From contig NAVB01002489.1 of assembly GCA_002179805.1 (NCBI GenBank), positions 1 to 11,840 of the forward strand: a stretch of 11,840 bases of DNA, in the 5' to 3' direction. The stretch comes from Acanthamoeba lenticulata. Taxonomy: Eukaryota; Discosea; Longamoebia; Acanthamoebidae. The notes beneath the pieces were generated by a model, which worked only from the letters and a program-made list of their open reading frames with translations, did not search any database and was not told the origin of the DNA. The translations under genes and the position numbers were made by a program. Shown here piece by piece: positions 8,383 to 11,840 of the stretch; position 1 is the first letter of the stretch, and the number at the start of each line of letters is the position of its first letter.

Positions 8383-9282
8383 TCACGACATCGCGCAACG
8401 TGGGCCTTTGACTCTTCCGTCATCTGCGTCTCTTGTAGCATCGTGCGGCATATGAACAACAAGCCAAGCTTCCACATTATTGAAGATGTCGAAGTAGAGC
8501 AGCATGAAGGCTTCGTAGTCGAATGAAGAAAATGCATTCATCTTGTAGTGCCACAGCCGTCCTGCCACATTCCCACCACGCACACTTACAGATGTGGACT
8601 TGCACGTTTCTCTATCTCTATCCTCTCTCTCTCTCTCTCTCTTTTTTGAGGAAAGGAGCTGTACCGAGGATATACTTCTCAGGAATCCCAAGCAGGAAGC
8701 CAAGCCGACGGAACTTGTCATACATGACCAGACCGGTAAGCTTGTTCATCAGGATGTTAAACATAGACTCACTGTGTAAAAACCTGTATGGGTTTTCAGA
8801 GGGTGTGAATCAGCTCGGTGCCGTCTCTGATGCGCAGTGACGAGGAGGTGTAGCGAACAAGTACCAAAACTTGTTCAGCTGGCCGCTATCACGAGAGCCT
8901 AGCAGAGCCAGTATGAAAAAGCACTCCTCAAACCGAATGCCGCTGGTCACGCCCAACCGCACGTCTGCCATGTTCAACACACCCAAACGGACAGTTGGTT
9001 CGTGTCCAAGTTGCATTCTAAAGGGAAAGGAGCGTAACCGAAAGTGTCGTAGATCTCCAGTATCTCATGGTCGTTGAAGTCGGTAAGCTTCCGCAAGAAG
9101 TTGATGAACTGGTTTTCGTTGAAGTACTCATCCCGTTCGCTCTTTTTCTCGTCCGCATCGACCGTGGCAATCAAGTGGAAGTAGTTTTTGGCGTGGTTGA
9201 AGCCCTCTTCCGTGTGCAGGTAGTCAAATGGACTTTTGTTGTGTGGCAGGGTGACTGACTGACCTGGGGAGACTTGACCCAT
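8383..9282 (-). CDS. Degenerate EF-hand protein, EFCAB9-like
   Basis: Exons 9282-9039, 8964-8865, 8783-8665 and 8561-8383 give 213 residues; introns are 74, 81 and 103 nt. The helix pattern suggests four EF-hand-like units. Recognisable pieces are NENQFINFLRKLTDFNDHEI (55-74), GIRFEECFFILALL (90-103), a segment with NKLTGLVMYDKFRRLGFLLG, and FDYEAFMLLYFDIF. Length, spacing and the NFL..LTD and FEECF segments resemble EFCAB9 (about 200 residues), a calcium sensor known from the sperm CatSper channel. That comparison is from memory and distant. The loops look weak for calcium: the second (D82 to E95) has two extra residues over the canonical twelve, and the fourth lacks an acidic first position. 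No signal peptide or membrane segment is seen. MGQ at the N-terminus is not a good myristoylation match. The C-terminal 25 residues after EAW are uncertain, because another frame there is also open. Confidence 0.75.
8622..8642. repeat. CT/GA dinucleotide microsatellite in EF-hand intron 3
   Basis: A CT run on the plus strand reads as AG repeats in the transcript sense inside intron 8664-8562. It is therefore purine-rich in the RNA and is not the intron's polypyrimidine tract. Confidence 0.85.
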
Positions 9283-9443
9283 TAACACTAACGTTAAGAA
9301 CTCGTGGTTGACCCTCATACCAGGCCAGCCGAGTCTCTTAAGAGACGTAACAGCACCAACTCGCGAGTACACACCTCCTACAACACAACAAAGAAAAAAT
9401 GCCGCGTTGGTCCTCTTTCCTTTTTCAGTGCCGCAACGCGCGC
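9283..9443. other. Short intergenic spacer between the Sec12-like and EF-hand genes
   Basis: Only 161 nt separate the Sec12 stop from the EF-hand ATG. No AATAAA is visible in the sense direction, so the 3' end of the Sec12-like transcript must use another signal or overlap the next gene. Confidence 0.5.
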
Positions 9444-11718
9444 CTACATAAAAACCTGGACGAGGACTGCCAGCAGCGCCACCAATATGGCCAAGGTCAC
9501 AAAGAGCTCCTTGCCGTACATGGACACAAAGCCTAGAAGGGTGGGCCCAGTCAGCAAACGCCAAACCGCAGCAGAGGATTATGCATAACGGGCGACAAAA
9601 GGGAAAGAAAAGAGGAGATTTTGGGGGGGGGGGGGAAGAAACGCACCGCGAGTGGGCTGCACAGCGGTCACAGCAAGCGTGTAGTCGCCCGACGTCGAGA
9701 AGATGTGTGCACTAAGTAAGAGTATAAAGATGACACATCGTCAGCAGATTCGTTGAGCAAAAGACAAGGGCTGAAATGTTACCTGTCAGGAGCGAAGGCC
9801 ACTTTGGAGACGAAGAAGTCGTGAACGCGCTTTCTGTGAATCCACTTCATGTCGTTCGAACGGAAAATGGCCAACTCGCCCTCACCGCTGCCAGTCGCCA
9901 CGAACTTCCCGTCTTGGCTATAGCATAGAAATGCAAATGCACGGTCACCCTCGTCAATGCCACGGCCCGATGAAAGGGAGAGAAGCGGGCCCTTCCCCTT
10001 AGATGCGCACCTTACGTTTAGGGCAACACAAGCACCGGCCATCCTTGTGTGGGCCACGGTCGTGGAAATCACCTGCACAGCAGACTACCATCAGCCAGCA
10101 AGCTAGATGGAGAAGGGCGGGGGGGGGAGGCACGTTGACTTGCCTTCCAGCTTTTGGTGCTCCACTTGGTGAGATACGAGTCTGATCGGCTCTTGGTCTG
10201 TATCGTGTACAAGTTACTCCCATCGGGCGAAAACTTGCAATCCCTGAAACAGAGCGTCTTGTCCCCACCTGGAGGCAGCCACATGACATTTGCGTCAGTC
10301 GGTGGTTTGCCGGCCAGAAGGCATGAAACACACACTGCCACCGGCAAAAGGGGAGGATGTGCAATTTTCATACCGGGAGGCACTAAAGTCTGCAGCTCTT
10401 TTGGTTGATCGTCGTCGCCTGCAGGCAGCTTCCAGATGCGACACACGTCTCCAGCCTGGCCAGTAACAGTTGCCAGCTGTCGGACGTCTCGTCAGTGCGG
10501 CTGCGCTCACCCTTTGTCTTGCAGCTTTTTGTCTTGTGCTGCGCGTAATGAATTGCGTACCAAAAGGCCATCAGGCGACACGTGCATGGATGCGATCTCC
10601 TTGGGCGAGGCAGGCGCAAGCGCGCTTCTCTCCTTTAGCGTCGGCCCTGAAGAGCAGAGGCAGCAATGAAGAGTAAGTGGCCTCTTCATGTAGAGCGAGA
10701 GAAACTGGCTTTAGCAGAAGTCCATACAGTCCCACAGGCGCACGATGCCATCGACGCCAGCCGTGATGAGCATCTCTCCGTTCGGTGTGAAGAGAACGGC
10801 TTTCTGTGTGTGTGGTAGTGTTGAGCTCATTAGAGAACGGGGGGTCCTTGTTTGTGCACACACACACACACACACACAAGCAACTCATTAGAGTGTCCCT
10901 TTTTCTTTTTTTCGTACCTGGTCACTCTCTTCTTTGTCCTCGAAGAAGTCCGTTTGAAACTCTTGCCGCTGTGAGAACCTGCGCCCACGGCTCAGTCAGT
11001 GCTCTACAGCTGGGCAAGGCACCAAAGGGGCCTTTTTTGGAACGAGAGCTTTACACTTACCCAAGCTTGGTGTTCAATTGAAGAACACGGCATTTGTTCT
11101 GGGCACCACACGCAATCACCCTTTCCTGTGGTTATGTGTGGGGTGTGGGCGGAGAACGTGTGAGCTATGCATCTTCAACTGAGATGCGAGAGCAAACCGG
11201 TTTGCTAAGAGAAGACCTGTGGGTGCAGCGCAAGATTCATAATGGCACACTCGCCCTGGTCGGCCAAGGCCAGCAGGTGCAGACCGCCATCCTGCACAGG
11301 CGAAGTGCGCAAGTGTGTGAATAGAAGTGGCGGGCATAGGATCTAAAGAAAACGTAATAATGGTAATGACAAGTGTGTGAACCTTGAACTGAAACAGAGC
11401 GACCTTGTTCTCGATGCCAGTGTTGCCCGGGCCACCGCCACCGCCAACAATGACAACGAGCCGGGCAGAAGCCTCGTCTGACCCCTTCGATTCCTCTTCT
11501 TCCTCTTTTTTGTCTTCTTGATCCAACCCCACGTGTTGCACTGCCAAACCGTAGATAGGGAGCTGCAGGTTCACGATCGGCGAACCAAGGCCTTGGATTT
11601 CTTTCTTGTCCTTCTTGGTTTTCTTCTTTCCCTCCTTCGACGTTTCCTCCACTGCCAGGCCTTCTGCCTTTTGTTCCTCTTCCCCCTTTGTGGCCGCGTT
11701 GCCTTTCCTCTGCTTCAT
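9444..11718 (-). CDS. Sec12/PREB-type WD40 protein, ER guanine-nucleotide exchange factor for Sar1
   Basis: Twelve exons: 11718-11383, 11291-11217, 11125-11061, 10978-10918, 10803-10728, 10646-10561, 10476-10374, 10268-10144, 10072-10011, 9917-9783, 9711-9647, 9532-9444. They sum to 425 residues, close to animal PREB. Sec12 loads Sar1 with GTP on the ER to start COPII coat assembly. After a charged N-terminus, LPIYGLAV opens the propeller. GGGGGPGNTGIENKV (92-106) matches the Gly-rich loop of Sec12 that coordinates potassium and contacts Sar1. Blades follow: TPNGEMLITAGVDGIVRLWD (185-204), SPDGLLLATVTGQAGDVCRIW (228-248), SPDGSNLYTI, and SQDGKFVATGSGEGELAIF (330-348). GDYTLAVTAVQPTRG precedes a single membrane helix near 406-424 (VTLAILVALLAVLVQVF). 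The protein ends one residue later, so the propeller is cytosolic and almost nothing is luminal. Intron 8 starts with GC. Intron 7 (105 nt) is open in frame, so retention would give 460 residues. Confidence 0.92.
9623..9635. repeat. G13 homopolymer in the last Sec12 intron
   Basis: Thirteen G on the plus strand, C in the transcript sense, inside intron 9646-9533. It is the longest C/G run in the window. Confidence 0.9.
10073..10143 (-). other. GC-AG intron of the Sec12-like gene
   Basis: The junction reads AAG|GCAAGT with acceptor GTGCAG|GTG. Except for C at +2, the donor is a perfect match to U1, the usual pattern of GC-AG introns. Removing these 71 nt joins TKSWK to VISTTVAHT in frame. No GT at a suitable phase gives this join. 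A G9 tract (10119-10127) lies within the intron. Confidence 0.8.
10269..10373 (-). other. In-frame intron of the Sec12-like gene (possible retained intron)
   Basis: Its length is 105 nt, a multiple of three, and it has no stop codon in frame. Ends are G|GTATGA and CTCCAG|GT. Splicing joins LVPPG to GDKTLCFRDCKFSPDG. Retention adds 35 residues including a hydrophobic stretch. Removal is favoured because it restores a compact WD40 linker and fits the size and pyrimidine content of its neighbours. Confidence 0.65.
10857..10879. repeat. CA/GT dinucleotide microsatellite in Sec12 intron 4
   Basis: A pure CA run on the plus strand (GT in the transcript sense) within intron 10917-10804. Being rich in GT pairs, it sits next to many pseudo-donor sites. 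Confidence 0.85.
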
Positions 11719-11840
11719 CGCTGTGGGTGGGGGGGGGGAGGCTTGGCAAAGCGAGTAAACGCAGGCTTCACTGCTTCACCTCGGCTCTCTCTAGGGACAA
11801 GAATTTGAAATATTGGCGGGAACACCCAGTCGAGGGCAAA
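11719..11840. other. 5' flank of the Sec12-like gene
   Basis: These 122 nt upstream of the ATG include a G10 run on the plus strand (11729-11738; C in the sense direction). No TATA-like element or gene is recognised. Confidence 0.5.

Noticed and set aside
9304..9588. Plus-strand frame of 94 codons
   Set aside because: It crosses the last exon and intron of the Sec12-like gene, where the minus-strand membrane helix is clear.
10857..10879. CA/GT run as a functional Z-DNA or regulatory element
   Set aside because: It is a short microsatellite inside an intron; nothing in the sequence shows a function.
11518..11808. Plus-strand frame with a hydrophobic Phe/Leu stretch resembling a membrane segment
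   Set aside because: The hydrophobic stretch is the antisense of the Lys-rich N-terminus of the Sec12-like protein (Lys codons read as Phe/Leu).
1..11840. Prokaryotic origin, restriction-modification operon or CRISPR
   Set aside because: Multiple spliceosomal introns in every gene, Sec12 and Ras exclude a prokaryotic replicon; no spaced direct repeats or methyltransferase gene are present.

Overview
This window looks like nuclear DNA of a free-living protist, most likely an amoebozoan in the Acanthamoeba/Balamuthia range. That placement is an inference from style: GC-rich exons, many short GT-AG introns (about 60-160 nt), a Ras protein, Sec12, a C2 protein with a plant-like DUF1399 region, and two families better known from bacteria. 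I could not run a search to confirm the species.

All six recognisable genes lie on the minus strand, head to tail, separated by about 160-380 nt. In transcription order (high to low coordinate) they are: (1) a complete 12-exon Sec12/PREB-type WD40 membrane protein, 11718-9444; (2) a 4-exon degenerate EF-hand protein resembling EFCAB9, 9282-8383; (3) a 14-exon, 807-residue protein joining an N-terminal C2 domain, a long low-complexity middle with a CCHC zinc knuckle, and a C-terminal DUF1399 (GRDP) region, 8002-4561; (4) a 4-exon DUF2267 protein, 4212-3432; (5) a 4-exon Ras-superfamily GTPase with a CaaX box, 3076-2102; (6) the 5' part of a gene coding a SAM domain followed by a helicase like the motor of type I restriction HsdR, 1745 to beyond position 1.

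Exon boundaries were derived by hand. For every gene the spliced exons keep one open frame with compatible phases, and each of the five complete genes sums to a multiple of three (425, 213, 807, 176 and 193 residues). No convincing plus-strand gene, structural RNA, transposon or CRISPR array was found.

The genes do not form an obvious pathway. Sec12 acts in ER export, the Ras-like GTPase in signalling, and the C2 and EF-hand proteins suggest membrane or calcium-linked roles. The most unusual items are the SAM/HsdR-like fusion, the C2-zinc knuckle-DUF1399 architecture, and the intron-containing DUF2267 gene. Introns and flanks also carry eight homopolymer C/G tracts of 9 or more bases, none of them in a coding exon.
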